The notes beneath the pieces are model-generated. The model was not told the DNA's origin, did not search any database, and saw nothing but the letters and a program-made list of their open reading frames with translations. From the NCBI RefSeq assembly GCF_014493765.1, contig NZ_JACTVJ010000006.1:496001-560000 (forward strand): 64,000 nt of DNA, read 5' to 3'. The stretch is from Streptomyces polyasparticus. GTDB lineage: Bacteria; Actinomycetota; Actinomycetes; Streptomycetales; Streptomycetaceae. Positions 51,623 through 62,885 of this stretch are shown in pieces; position 1 is the stretch's first letter, and each line of letters opens with the position of its first letter. The position numbers and the translations under genes are program-made.

Positions 51623-52713
51623 CCAAGTCCGCCGTACTCACGAGTCCCGCGCAGACCGACCCGCCCGCCGCGGCCCCCGCGCCGCGCCGTCGGCAGCTGC
51701 TGCGCCGCGCGCTTCCCCTCGCCCTGCTCGTCGTCCTCGCGATCCTGCCGTACTCCACCCTCGACCTGCCGGCACTTCTGCCCGGCCCCGTGAACAGCCC
51801 GGGTTCGCTCCAACTGCTCGGCGTCTGCCTGGTGTTCGCGGGCCTCGCCGCCACGTACGACCTGCTCTTCGGCCACACCGGCCTGCTGTCCTTCGGCCAT
51901 GCGCTGTACGTCGTGCTCGGCAGCTACACCGTCAACATCGCGGTCACCAAAGGGGGGTTCGGCCTCCCGGCCGCGCTCGCGCTGACCGTCCTCGTGGGCC
52001 TGGTGGTCCCCGCGCTCCTCGGCGCGCTCGCCCTGCGCGTCCGCGGGATCGCCTTCGCGATGGTGACCCTCGCGATGGCGCAGGTCGCGGCCATCGCCGT
52101 GGCGAGCGACCCGGGCCGCCTGACCGGGGGAGAGGAGGGCCTGTCGCTCCTGCCCTCGGCGATTCCGGACTTCCTCGCGGGCATCGACAACACGGCCCAC
52201 CTCTACTGGCTGGCGCTGGCCTATCTGGTCCTCGTGGCCGGCGCCATCGGCTGGCTGGTCGACTCCGAACCCGGCCGGGTGTGGGCGGCGATCCGCGAGA
52301 ACGAGCAGCGCGTGGCCGTGCTCGGCCTCCAGCCGTACCGCTTCCAGCTCCTCGCCTTCGTCATCGCGTCCTTCCTGGCGGCGCTCGGCGGGATGGTGCA
52401 CCTGTTCCTGATGGGCGGATCGAGCCCGCAGATCACCACCTCCAGCTTCACGCTCGGCTTCCTGCTGATGGTGGTGCTCGGTGGTGCGGGCACCCGCTGG
52501 GGCGCGGTGGTCGGCGGCATTCTGTACGCCTACCTCGACCACCGGCTCGGCGCCCTGGGCACCTCGGAAGCCGTCGCCGGACTGCCGGGCTTTCTGCGGG
52601 CCCCGCTGTCCGAGCCGCTGTTCGTGCTCGGGGCGCTGTTCATCGCGGTGGTGTACTTCCTGCCGGGCGGCCTGTCCGGACTTTCGACGCGGATACGGGG
52701 GGACGGGCGCTGA
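51619..52713 (+). CDS. livM: Branched-chain amino-acid ABC transporter permease LivM
   Basis: A 364-residue permease with about ten hydrophobic segments. LivM hallmarks are YDLLFGHTGLLSFGHALYVVLGSY, RGIAFAMVTLAMAQ and IRENEQRVAVLGLQPYRFQLLAFVIASFLAALGG. ATG 51619 overlaps the livH stop and has GGGGAGGA upstream. It completes the K-G-F-H-M operon. Confidence 0.93.
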   Translation: MTKSAVLTSPAQTDPPAAAPAPRRRQLLRRALPLALLVVLAILPYSTLDLPALLPGPVNSPGSLQLLGVCLVFAGLAATYDLLFGHTGLLSFGHALYVVLGSYTVNIAVTKGGFGLPAALALTVLVGLVVPALLGALALRVRGIAFAMVTLAMAQVAAIAVASDPGRLTGGEEGLSLLPSAIPDFLAGIDNTAHLYWLALAYLVLVAGAIGWLVDSEPGRVWAAIRENEQRVAVLGLQPYRFQLLAFVIASFLAALGGMVHLFLMGGSSPQITTSSFTLGFLLMVVLGGAGTRWGAVVGGILYAYLDHRLGALGTSEAVAGLPGFLRAPLSEPLFVLGALFIAVVYFLPGGLSGLSTRIRGDGR

Positions 52714-52763
52714 GCGTTCGGGGTGTGCTCCCCGCCGCTGAGCGTCGGGGTCGTGCTTCCCCC
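52708..52763. repeat. 28-bp tandem duplication at the livM/TetR boundary
   Basis: Two adjacent copies (52708-52735 and 52736-52763) start CGCTGAGCGT and differ by single-base changes and one-base indels. They span the livM stop and end at the stop of the convergent TetR gene. Confidence 0.75.
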
Positions 52764-53428
52764 TACCGCGTGTCCGACCCGGCCCGCAGCCCGGCGAGGA
52801 CAAGGTCCACCGCGGCCCGGGCCCAGCCGGAGCGGGGAGAGCTCGCCGCCATGTAGTCGGCGTAGTACGGCCCGAGCAGCGCGGAGACCGCGCCCTCCAG
52901 ATCGGCGTCCGGCAGGATTTCGCCCCGCTCGCGGGCCTGTTCGAGCACTTGGCGGAGCAGGGCGCGGCGGGGGAGGACCGTGCGTTCCCGCAGCAGCGCG
53001 AGCAGTTCGGGGGTGTGCGCCTCCTCGGCCAGACACGTGCCGATGAGCGCCATGCCCCGTACCCGCTCCACGGTGGCGGCGAAGTCCTCCAGGATCGCGA
53101 TGAGTTCGGCCCGGGTGTCGCCGCTGGGTGCCGGGGCGTCCGCCATCCGCAGGGCCGCGAGCGCCGCCGTCAGGAGATCGGCCTTGGTCTTCCAGCGCAG
53201 ATGGATGGTGGACTTGCTGACCTGCGCGGCCTCGGCCACCTGACTCAGGCTCATCCGCGTGTAGCCGTGCGACGCGAGGAGGTCGAGCGCCGCCTTGAGG
53301 ATGGCGGCGTCCTTCTCGGCGGACCGCGGCCGCCCCGCGCCGCGCGTACCCGCGCCCGGCTTCCCGTCTCGCGTACCCGCGCCCGGCTTCCCGTCTCGCG
53401 TACCCGCGCCCGGCTTCGCGGCGGTCAT
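52763..53428 (-). CDS. TetR-family repressor with repeat-bearing N-terminus
   Basis: A 221-residue regulator. The DNA-binding domain reads AILKAALDLLASHGYTRMSLSQVAEAAQVSKSTIHLRWKTKADLLTAAL, followed by an all-helical ligand-binding domain. Ahead of it the first 33 residues are three tandem KPGAGTRDG units encoded by 27-bp repeats. ATG 53428 overlaps the reductase stop by 4 bp (ATGA), so both are read from the promoter at 54181-54209, whose spacer holds a TetR-type palindrome. Autorepression with release by a compound handled by the reductase is likely. Confidence 0.88.
   Translation of the reverse strand: MTAAKPGAGTRDGKPGAGTRDGKPGAGTRGAGRPRSAEKDAAILKAALDLLASHGYTRMSLSQVAEAAQVSKSTIHLRWKTKADLLTAALAALRMADAPAPSGDTRAELIAILEDFAATVERVRGMALIGTCLAEEAHTPELLALLRERTVLPRRALLRQVLEQARERGEILPDADLEGAVSALLGPYYADYMAASSPRSGWARAAVDLVLAGLRAGSDTR
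53344..53420 (-). repeat. 27-bp in-frame tandem repeats at the 5' end of the TetR gene
   Basis: Units start at 53344, 53371 and 53398; the first two are identical and the third is partial. Each encodes KPGAGTRDG in the TetR frame, extending the protein's N-terminus ahead of the DNA-binding domain. Confidence 0.88.
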
Positions 53429-54123
53429 ACGGCGGGACGCGCGCCGGCGATGTGGAAGTTGAAGTCCGCGTGGCCGAGCGCCCCCATCAGCCGCAGCCAG
53501 AGGGGCAGCAGCATCTCGGTACCGCGGGCGGTCTCGATCCCGCCCAGGTCGATCACGCTGCTCGCGGGCCAGCCGAAGGACGTCAGGAGCGCGGTGACCG
53601 CGGCCTTCGCTTCGGCGTCCTCGCCCGAGACGAACACGCTGTGCTCGCCCGGCACCCGGGCCGGGTCGACCATGACCGCGGCGGTCATCGTGTTGAGCGT
53701 CTTGACGACCCGGGCGCCGGGGAAGGCCCGCTGGATCTGCTCGCCGAGGCTGTCGGTGTCGACCGGCGCCAGCGAGGGCGGAAAGCCCTGCGAGAAGTCG
53801 AGCGGATTGGCGACGTCGATCACGACCTTGCCCGCCAGGTTCGCGGCGCCCGCGGACTCGAGCGCCCGCAGGCTGGCCATGCCCGAGGTGGTGTTGACGA
53901 CCGTCTCGCTCCCCGCGGCCGCGTCGGCGAAGGCCGCGAGCCGGACCGTCCCGTGCTCCGCCTGCCACTTGGCGAACGGTTCGTTCCCCATGGAGTCCGG
54001 CTCGGTGCGGGCGAGGGTTGCCCCGGGGTCCCGGGTGCCGATGGTGACCTGGTGGCCGAGCGAGTCCAGCTTGGCGGCGAGGGTGCGGCCGACGGATCCG
54101 GTGCCGAGCACTGCGTAGCGCAT
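53425..54123 (-). CDS. F420-dependent NADP-reductase-like NAD(P)-binding protein
   Basis: A 232-residue Rossmann protein: YAVLGTGSVGRTLAAKLDSLGHQVTIGTRDP at the N-terminus, VVIDVANPLDFSQGFPPSL in the middle and RVVKTLNTMTAAVM further on. These are shared with F420H2:NADP oxidoreductases and related enzymes that lack F420 specificity. It is first in an operon with the TetR gene. Its own substrate is unknown. Confidence 0.87.
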   Translation of the reverse strand: MRYAVLGTGSVGRTLAAKLDSLGHQVTIGTRDPGATLARTEPDSMGNEPFAKWQAEHGTVRLAAFADAAAGSETVVNTTSGMASLRALESAGAANLAGKVVIDVANPLDFSQGFPPSLAPVDTDSLGEQIQRAFPGARVVKTLNTMTAAVMVDPARVPGEHSVFVSGEDAEAKAAVTALLTSFGWPASSVIDLGGIETARGTEMLLPLWLRLMGALGHADFNFHIAGARPAV

Positions 54124-54180
54124 GAGAGGCCCCTCCTGGGGTGTGGGTCCGCCGGCCGGAAGCGTCGGCGTCAGCCCGTA

Positions 54181-54209
54181 AAACTAAACCGAGTGGTTCG
54201 GTATTTCAA
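54181..54209 (-). promoter_or_regulatory. Promoter with embedded TetR-type operator
   Basis: On the minus strand: -35 TTGAAA (54204-54209), 17-bp spacer, -10 TAGTTT (54181-54186). The spacer holds the palindrome ACCGA-N5-TCGGT (54188-54202). Position and symmetry fit repression by the TetR protein of the operon. Confidence 0.72.
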
Positions 54210-54334
54210 GGGGGTATCCGTGCCACCGCAGTGACCGCCGTCATGGCCCGGGCGGCATGCCGCGCTGTACTCTGTCGGCACCGCACTTGACCTGCAGAAA
54301 CGCAGGCAGGTAGCCGACCTCCAGGAGTAGCTTC

Positions 54335-54766
54335 ATGCTGCGCACCATGTTCAAGAGCAAGATCCACCGCGCCACGGTGACCCAGGCCGACCTGCACTAC
54401 GTGGGTTCGGTGACGGTCGACGCCGAGCTGATGGCGGCCGCCGATCTGCTGCCCGGTGAGCTCGTGCACATCGTCGACATCACCAATGGCGCCCGGCTCG
54501 AGACGTATGTCATCGAGGGCGAACCCGGCTCCGGTGTCATCGGCATCAACGGCGCCGCGGCCCATCTCGTGCACCCCGGCGACCTGGTCATCCTGATCAG
54601 CTACGCCCAGGTCGACGACGCGGAGGCCCGCACCCTGCGTCCGTCGGTCGTGCACGTGGACGCCGACAACCGCATCGTCGAACTCGGTGACGACGCCTCG
54701 GCCCCCGTACCGGGCACGGACCAGGAGCGCAGCCCGCAGGCCCGGGTGCCGGCGGCGCGGGTCTGA
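54335..54766 (+). CDS. panD: Aspartate 1-decarboxylase
   Basis: The 143-residue pro-enzyme is cut between Gly24 and Ser25 ([11 protein letters not shown]) to give the pyruvoyl cofactor, and makes beta-alanine from aspartate for pantothenate and CoA. Lys9, Tyr22, and the [40 protein letters not shown] core are all present. ATG 54335 follows GGAG. The C-terminal 20 residues (after about 120) are a nonconserved tail. No other pan gene is adjacent. Confidence 0.95.
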   Translation: MLRTMFKSKIHRATVTQADLHYVGSVTVDAELMAAADLLPGELVHIVDITNGARLETYVIEGEPGSGVIGINGAAAHLVHPGDLVILISYAQVDDAEARTLRPSVVHVDADNRIVELGDDASAPVPGTDQERSPQARVPAARV

Positions 54767-54845
54767 CCACCGCCGACGACGTGTGCCGACCTGCGTCGGC
54801 GGCCCCGGCGGGACAGCCCGAGGCCGGGTTGGCACACTGGGGCGC

Positions 54846-55190
54846 ATGGCAGACACCGTGATCGTCGACGACCGGCCGCAGGGCCGCCTCGAAGCCCGGT
54901 CCGGGGACGAAGTCCTCGGCCACATCCAGTACTTCGTGCTCGACGAGCCCGCCCCCGCGCTCGTCCCCGTGCACACCGTCGTGGAGCCCGCCCACGAAGG
55001 GAAGGGCATCGCGGGCTCGCTCGCGCGCGAGCTGTACGCGATCGCCGCGCGCGAGGGGGCCGCGGTGGCGCCGCTGTGCCCGTACGTGGTGCGCTGGGCG
55101 GAGAAGCACCCCGACGAGGCGCCCGCTGCGTCGCCGGAACTCCTGGCCGCGGCGAAGGCGGCGGTGGAGGCCGACCCCGCCAAGTGGTGA
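54846..55190 (+). CDS. Small GNAT-family acetyltransferase (YjdJ-type)
   Basis: A 114-residue protein with a minimal GNAT fold: GHIQYFVLDEPAPALVPVHTVVEPAHEGKGIAGSLARELYAIAAREGAAVAPLCPYVVRWAEKHP. It has the acetyl-CoA loop EGKGIAGSL and the C-x-Y conserved pair typical of the short one-domain GNATs. The substrate is unknown. It starts at ATG 54846, 80 bp after panD. Confidence 0.85.
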   Translation: MADTVIVDDRPQGRLEARSGDEVLGHIQYFVLDEPAPALVPVHTVVEPAHEGKGIAGSLARELYAIAAREGAAVAPLCPYVVRWAEKHPDEAPAASPELLAAAKAAVEADPAKW

Positions 55191-55282
55191 CGGGCATCTC
55201 GCCCAAGGGCCAAGGGAATTCCCGTGTGCGCGCCGCCGTCGACGTGGCACGATGGCGCGCATGAATCAGCAGCGAAAGGTCC

Positions 55283-55720
55283 ATGGCGCGTAGGCGGCCG
55301 CGGCAGGTCAGGGCCGCTCATCCGGACCGGCGCCGGCAGCGCGATCCGTACCGCCGCGAACCGGGAGTGCGTCCCCCGCACCGGCACACCCCACGTCGGC
55401 GCACGGCGTACCGGCGTGCACCGCGCGAGATCGACGGACTGCCGCGGCGCGTGCAGGCGGAGATCGACCGCCTCGAACGCACGCGCAACTACCTGTACTC
55501 CGGTTCCGTGACCGATGCGGTCCTGCGCTGGCAGGAGTTCGCCCGCAGCCCCGCGCGCACGCTGTGGGACCTCAGGGACGCGGACCTGGAGTTCTACTGC
55601 TGCGGAGACCCCTTCGCGGCGCGCGAACTGCTCGCCTTCGTGGAGCAGGCGCTGAGCCGTCCGGCCGCCCGTGCCCTGCGGGCCGTACTCGCCGAAGCGG
55701 ATGCGCGCTGGGAGTGGTGA
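55283..55720 (+). CDS. Hypothetical protein with Arg-rich N-terminus
   Basis: The 145-residue product has an extremely Arg/Pro-rich first 50 residues, then a helical domain: LPRRVQAEIDRLERTRNYLYSG, LRWQEFARSPARTLWDLRDADLEFYCCGDPFAARELLAFVEQALSRPAARALRAVLAEADARWEW. I do not recognise the family. The C-terminal two-thirds looks like a real folded protein; the true start could be further in than ATG 55283. Confidence 0.62.
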   Translation: MARRRPRQVRAAHPDRRRQRDPYRREPGVRPPHRHTPRRRTAYRRAPREIDGLPRRVQAEIDRLERTRNYLYSGSVTDAVLRWQEFARSPARTLWDLRDADLEFYCCGDPFAARELLAFVEQALSRPAARALRAVLAEADARWEW

Positions 55721-55872
55721 GTCCGCCCGTCGGGCAGGGGCGTCCGTGAGCTCCGCGCCGTCTTCGCGGCCTCTTCCGGGAACTCCCGCGTGCGGTTCGG
55801 CCGTTGGCCTTCGGGAATCCGGCGCTCGCAGCGGCGCAGGTGAAGCGGTGCAGTCGAAGCAGAGGAGCAGGC

Positions 55873-56307
55873 ATGGCGCAGGACGATGTGATCGTCACCC
55901 CGGCCGACTGGGTGGCCAAGCAGGCTCGTATGTACGAGGAGTCCGGCGGCACGAAGGGCACGACCCAGCTCGGCGTGCCCTGTCTGCTGCTCGACTACCA
56001 GGGGCGCAAGAGCGGGCTGTGGCGCCGCACGGTCCTGATGTACGGGCGGGACGGCGAGGACTATCTGCTGGTGGCGTCCAACGGCGGGGCCGACCACCAC
56101 CCCGCGTGGTACCTGAATCTGCAGGCGAACCCCGAGGTGCGGCTGCGCGTGAAGACCGAGCGGTTCGAGGCGACGGCCGAGACGCTCGATGCGCAGGACA
56201 AGGAGCGCGTCTGGCCCGGCCTGGTCGAGCTCTTCCCGCGGTACGCCGAGTACCGCGCGAAGACCGCGCGGGACATCCCGGTCGTACGGCTCCGGCGCCG
56301 TCCGTAG
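55873..56307 (+). CDS. Deazaflavin (F420)-dependent nitroreductase-family protein
   Basis: A 144-residue split-beta-barrel protein of the Ddn type: MYEESGGTKGTTQLGVPCLLLDYQGRKSGLWRRTVLMYGRDGEDYLLVASNGGADHHPAWYLNLQANPEVRLRV. The RKSGLWRRT and GGADHHPAWYLNL segments match the F420-binding nitroreductase family found in mycobacteria and streptomycetes. It reduces quinones or nitro compounds in known cases. ATG 55873 has AGAGGAG upstream. Confidence 0.9.
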   Translation: MAQDDVIVTPADWVAKQARMYEESGGTKGTTQLGVPCLLLDYQGRKSGLWRRTVLMYGRDGEDYLLVASNGGADHHPAWYLNLQANPEVRLRVKTERFEATAETLDAQDKERVWPGLVELFPRYAEYRAKTARDIPVVRLRRRP

Positions 56308-56421
56308 GCGCACCCCTGCTCATCAGCGGTTTCGCCGGGAATGAGTAGCTTCGCCGGGCAGGGGAAGGCGTGGCGGGAGACAGTGGGGAGGAAAGGCCTC
56401 CGTTCCCCGAGGAGGATCGCC

Positions 56422-56640
56422 ATGACCTACCCGTACCCCGACCGCAACGGGCCGGGGCCGACACCAGGCCCGTACCCGCCGGACCCCGGCCGGCCCGGTC
56501 CGCCCCCGGATCCCGGGCCCCTGCCGGACCCGTTCCCGAGTCCCGTACCCGAGCCGGAGCCGTCCCCGTCGCCCGTGCCGCAGCCGCCGGGCCCTGACCC
56601 CGTGCCGGACCCGGAGCCGCAGCCCGATCCGATGCGTTAG
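56422..56640 (+). CDS. Small proline-rich protein
   Basis: The 72-residue product is about half proline with Gly, Asp and Glu; nearly every second residue is Pro (PDPGRPGPPPDPGPLPDPF, PEPEPSPSPVPQPPGPDP). It has a strong GAGGAGG ribosome site 6 nt before ATG 56422, an open frame with a clear stop and a terminator 13 bp beyond, so it is a real transcript unit. Extended disordered protein; no signal peptide. Function unknown. Confidence 0.6.
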   Translation: MTYPYPDRNGPGPTPGPYPPDPGRPGPPPDPGPLPDPFPSPVPEPEPSPSPVPQPPGPDPVPDPEPQPDPMR

Positions 56641-56653
56641 AGGGCGGCACGTC

Positions 56654-56686
56654 GAGGGGCGGCAGCCGTGACGGCTGCCGCCCCTC
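56654..56686. terminator. Bidirectional terminator between the proline-rich gene and gnd
   Basis: GAGGGGCGGCAGCCGT (56654-56669) pairs with ACGGCTGCCGCCCCTC (56671-56686), a near-perfect 15-16-bp stem. It separates the convergent genes. Confidence 0.85.
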
Positions 56687-56710
56687 AACTCACCTGGACG
56701 GTGGGCCGGT

Positions 56711-58150
56711 TCAGGCCGAGACCTCCGAGCGGTCCCCGCCCCACAGCGTGTGGAACGAGCCCGCGCGGTCCGTACGCCGGTACGTGTGCGCACCGAAGAA
56801 GTCCCGCTGGCCCTGCGTCAGCGCCGCCGGCAGCCGCTCCGCGCGCAGCGCGTCGTAGTAGGCGAGCGCCGCCGAGAAGCCCGGCGTCGGCACACCCTGC
56901 TGCGTGGCCGCGACGAGCACCGCGCGCCAGTCGTCCTGCGCCGTGGCGATCTCCTCGGCGAAGCCCTTGTCGGACAGGAGCGAGGGCAGATCGGCGCGGG
57001 CGTCGTAGGCCGCGCGGATACGGTCGAGGAACGCGGCCCGGATGATGCAGCCACCGCGCCAGATGGCGGCCACGGCGCCCAGGTCGATGTTCCAGTCGTA
57101 CTCCTCGGAGCCGGCCTGGATCTCATGGAAGCCCTGCGTGTACGAGACGATCTTGGACGCGTACAGCGCCTGCTCGACCTTGTCCGCGAAGGCCGCCTTC
57201 TCCGCCTCGCCGAGCGGCGTGACCGACGGTCCGGCCAGGCCCCGCGAGGCCTCCCGCAGTTCCGTGTGGCCGGACAGCGAACGCGCGAAGACCGCCTCGG
57301 CGATCCCCGAGACCGGCACTCCCAGGTCCAGCGCGATCTGCACGGTCCAGCGGCCGGTGCCCTTCTGCTCGGCCTGGTCCTGCACGATGTCCACGAAGGG
57401 CTTGCCGGTGGCCGCGTCCACGTGCGAGAGCACCTCGGCGGTGATCTCGATGAGGTACGAGTCCAGACGGCCCTGGTTCCACGTACGGAAGATGTCGGCG
57501 ATCTCGGCCGGGGAGTAGCCCGCGACCTCACGCAGGAGGTGGTACGCCTCGGCGATCAGCTGCATGTCGGCGTACTCGATGCCGTTGTGCACCATCTTCA
57601 CGAAGTGCCCCGCGCCGTCCGGACCGCAGTGCGTGACGCACGGGGTGCCGTCGGCGGCCTTCGCGGAGATCTTCTCCAGCATCGGGCCGAGCGTGGCGTA
57701 GGACTCGACGGAGCCGCCGGGCATGATGCTCGGGCCGAGCAGCGCGCCCTCCTCGCCGCCGGACACCCCGGTGCCGACGAAGTGGATGCCCTGCTCGCGC
57801 AGCTCCTTCTCACGGCGGCGGGTGTCCGCGAAGTGGGCGTTGCCGCCGTCGATGATCATGTCGCCGGGCTCCAGGAGCGGGGCGAACTCGCGGATCACCG
57901 CGTCCGTGGGCTCACCGGCCTTGACCATGATGACCAGGCGGCGCGGCCGCTCCAGGGCGGCGACGAACTCCTCGGCCGTCTCGGCGGCGACAAAGGTCCC
58001 CTCGTCCCCGAATTCCGCCACGAGCGCGTGGGTCTTCGCGGCGGTGCGGTTGTGCACGGCGACGGAGTAGCCGTTGCGCGCGAAATTTCGGGCGAGGTTG
58101 CGGCCCATGACCGCAAGTCCCGTGACGCCGATCTGGGCTGAAGTGCTCAT
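56711..58150 (-). CDS. gnd: 6-phosphogluconate dehydrogenase (decarboxylating, NADP type)
   Basis: A 479-residue enzyme of full length. N-terminal Rossmann fold QIGVTGLAVMGRNLARNFARNGYSVAVHNRT binds NADP. The substrate site includes GTGVSGGEEGALLGPSIMPGG, HCGPDGAGHFVKMVHNGIEYADMQ (catalytic Lys and His) and GTGRWTVQIALDLG. The C-terminal tail has FFGAHTYRRTDRAGSFHTLW. It oxidises 6-phosphogluconate to ribulose-5-phosphate and CO2. It stands alone, divergent from an esterase gene. Confidence 0.96.
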   Translation of the reverse strand: MSTSAQIGVTGLAVMGRNLARNFARNGYSVAVHNRTAAKTHALVAEFGDEGTFVAAETAEEFVAALERPRRLVIMVKAGEPTDAVIREFAPLLEPGDMIIDGGNAHFADTRRREKELREQGIHFVGTGVSGGEEGALLGPSIMPGGSVESYATLGPMLEKISAKAADGTPCVTHCGPDGAGHFVKMVHNGIEYADMQLIAEAYHLLREVAGYSPAEIADIFRTWNQGRLDSYLIEITAEVLSHVDAATGKPFVDIVQDQAEQKGTGRWTVQIALDLGVPVSGIAEAVFARSLSGHTELREASRGLAGPSVTPLGEAEKAAFADKVEQALYASKIVSYTQGFHEIQAGSEEYDWNIDLGAVAAIWRGGCIIRAAFLDRIRAAYDARADLPSLLSDKGFAEEIATAQDDWRAVLVAATQQGVPTPGFSAALAYYDALRAERLPAALTQGQRDFFGAHTYRRTDRAGSFHTLWGGDRSEVSA

Positions 58151-58278
58151 TCCGGAAGCTCCTGGGCCTGTTTCGAAGGTGCGGGGTTTCGATGTGCTGT
58201 CGAACGTAAGTATCGCTCTCGACCCTGCGATATCTTCCCGACAGTCTGTCCGATGATCAGTTGGGGGAGTGTTTCCGT

Positions 58279-59265
58279 ATGGCTTTGTTCGATATGTCGA
58301 TCAGTGAACTCCAGGAGTACCGGGCAGAGTTGCCGGCGCCCGAGGATTTCGATGAATTCTGGTCGAAAACGCTCGCCGAGGCCCGAGAGCACGAACTCGA
58401 CGCGCGTTTCGAGCCCGTGGAGACCGGGCTCAGCGGAGTCGAGGTGTTCGATGTGACCTTCGCCGGATTCGGAGGGCATTCCGTCAAGGGCTGGTTGGTC
58501 CTTCCGGCCGGTACCACCGAGCCGGTGCCCGCGGTCGTCGAATACATCGGTTACGGCGGCGGGCGCGGCCTTCCCCATATGCATCTGCTGTGGGCCTCGG
58601 CCGGATTCGCGCACTTCGTGATGGACACCCGCGGCCAGGGCAGCGCCGGCTGGGCCGAGGGCGACACCGCGGACCCGGTGGGCAGCGGGCCCGCGTACCC
58701 CGGCTATATGACCCGCGGTATCGCCGACCCGCACGACTACTACTACCGGCGCCTCTACACCGATGCCGTACGGGCCGTCGAAGCCGCCCGCTCCCACCCC
58801 CTGGTGGACGCCTCGCGCACCGCCGCTGTCGGGGTGAGCCAGGGCGGTGGTGTGACCATCGCGGTCGGCGGTCTGGTGCCGGACCTCATGGCGATCGCGC
58901 CGGATGTGCCGTTCCTGTGCGACTTCCCGCGGGCGGTCACGATCACGGACCGGATGCCGTACCGCGAGATCGGCAGCTATCTCAAGGCCCGCCGCGCCGA
59001 GACCGCGCCCGTGCTGCGCACGCTCTCGTACTTCGACGGGGTGCACTTCGCGGCCCGCGGCAATGCGCCCGCACTGTTTTCGGCCGCGCTCGAGGACCAG
59101 ACCTGCCCGCCGTCCACGGTCTTCGCCGCCTTCAACGCGTACAAGTGCGAGGACAAGGCGATCGAGGTGTACGACTTCAACGACCACGAGGGCGGTGGCC
59201 CCTACCAGCAGGCCGTACAACTCCGTTGGCTGCCGGGGAAGTTGAGGGGCGAGCGGGACAACTGA
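58279..59265 (+). CDS. Acetyl-xylan/cephalosporin C esterase (CE7/AXE1 family)
   Basis: A 328-residue alpha/beta hydrolase of carbohydrate esterase family 7. The family markers are FWSKTLAEAREH, VEYIGYGGGRGLP, MDTRGQGSAGW, nucleophile Ser187 in VGVSQGGGVTIAVGGL, the acid Asp in ALEDQTCPPSTVFAAFN and the His in FNDHEGGG. CE7 enzymes deacetylate xylo-oligosaccharides and cephalosporin C in the cytoplasm; no signal peptide here agrees. ATG 58279 has GGGGGAG 9 nt upstream. Confidence 0.92.
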   Translation: MALFDMSISELQEYRAELPAPEDFDEFWSKTLAEAREHELDARFEPVETGLSGVEVFDVTFAGFGGHSVKGWLVLPAGTTEPVPAVVEYIGYGGGRGLPHMHLLWASAGFAHFVMDTRGQGSAGWAEGDTADPVGSGPAYPGYMTRGIADPHDYYYRRLYTDAVRAVEAARSHPLVDASRTAAVGVSQGGGVTIAVGGLVPDLMAIAPDVPFLCDFPRAVTITDRMPYREIGSYLKARRAETAPVLRTLSYFDGVHFAARGNAPALFSAALEDQTCPPSTVFAAFNAYKCEDKAIEVYDFNDHEGGGPYQQAVQLRWLPGKLRGERDN

Positions 59266-59303
59266 CGGAAGGGTGGGTGCGGTTGGCCGAATGAGGCGGC
59301 TGA

Positions 59304-61836
<2,533 letters not shown>

Positions 61837-62038
61837 ACGTCCCTCCGGGCGGTCTCGTGCGGAATGCGGTCGGCGTTCATAACATCCACGATGACGCTTT
61901 CATTCCGCCCGGTCGTCGTCCCTGAGCACGCATTCGCAGGTACTGCCGTTGGAGTACGCGCGGATATGTGTAGTCCCCAGGGTGGGCGCCGGTGACCTGC
62001 GACGGGAGTGCTCCCGCGGGGCGTGTGCGGCCCCGGGC

Positions 62039-62755
62039 TCAGGGCCTGCGGAACCGCACCCGGCCGGTGTCGAGATCGAAGCGCGCCCCCGTGACCACCG
62101 CCGGGCCGAGCGCCGGATCGTCCCCGACCTGGGCGACAACGCTGTCCACGTGCTTCCTGACGGCGTTGTCCACCCAGTCGCCGCCCTGGAAACGGGTCGC
62201 GCGGGCGGCCGGCGCGATCGCGTCCACGACCGGCGCGAGATGGCCCGACACATGTCCGCCGTCGCGTACGCGGGCGACCGCGGCGCCGACCGCGCCGCAG
62301 CGCTCGTGTCCGAGGACCACCACAAGGGGTACGCCGAGTTCCGCAACGCCGTACTGCACACTGCCGAGTACCGCCTCATCCAGGACGTGCCCGGCCGTCC
62401 GGATCACCAGGAGGTCGCCGAGCCCCTGGTCGAAGACGAGCTCGGGCGGCACGCGCGAGTCGATGCAGCCGAGCACCACGGCGAACGGATGCTGGGCGAC
62501 GGCCACGGAGCGGCGCCGCTGCCGGCTCTCGTGGGGGTGGCGTGCGTGCGCCTCGGCGTAACGGGCGTTTCCGCGGCGGAGCCGGGCCAGCGCCTGCGCC
62601 GCGGTACGGGGCAGGGGCGCCTTGCCGTCGTCGGTGGCGCGTGGGGCGGACGGCTGTGCGGCGAGCGGGACGGCGGCGACCCCGAGCCCGAGAAAGGCAC
62701 GGCGTCCGTGCCGGCGCGGGGCAGGGGCGTGGGGGTCCTGGCGTTCGGTCGTCAT
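62039..62755 (-). CDS. Beta-carbonic anhydrase with Tat-type export signal
   Basis: The 238-residue enzyme has the beta-class zinc site: Cys97-x-Asp99-x-Arg101 in VVLGCIDSRVPPE, and His150-x2-Cys153 in VLGHERCGAVG, with the LVIRTAGHVLDEAVLGSVQYGV segment. An N-terminal twin-arginine signal (RRHGRRAFLGLGVAAVPLAAQPSA) predicts export. It should hydrate CO2 outside the membrane or at its outer face. The start is ATG 62755. It is divergent from the HAD phosphatase gene. Confidence 0.9.
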   Translation of the reverse strand: MTTERQDPHAPAPRRHGRRAFLGLGVAAVPLAAQPSAPRATDDGKAPLPRTAAQALARLRRGNARYAEAHARHPHESRQRRRSVAVAQHPFAVVLGCIDSRVPPELVFDQGLGDLLVIRTAGHVLDEAVLGSVQYGVAELGVPLVVVLGHERCGAVGAAVARVRDGGHVSGHLAPVVDAIAPAARATRFQGGDWVDNAVRKHVDSVVAQVGDDPALGPAVVTGARFDLDTGRVRFRRP

Positions 62756-62885
62756 GGCGCCATGGTGAAGAGGGCGCGGGCCCGCCACGCCGGGGACGGG
62801 GCACGTTGCCTCCTGTGGGTGACGGGGCGGCAGGCCGGCGGGATACGCGACCGCGTGAGGTGCGGTGCGAAGGGGAGGTCGTGGG

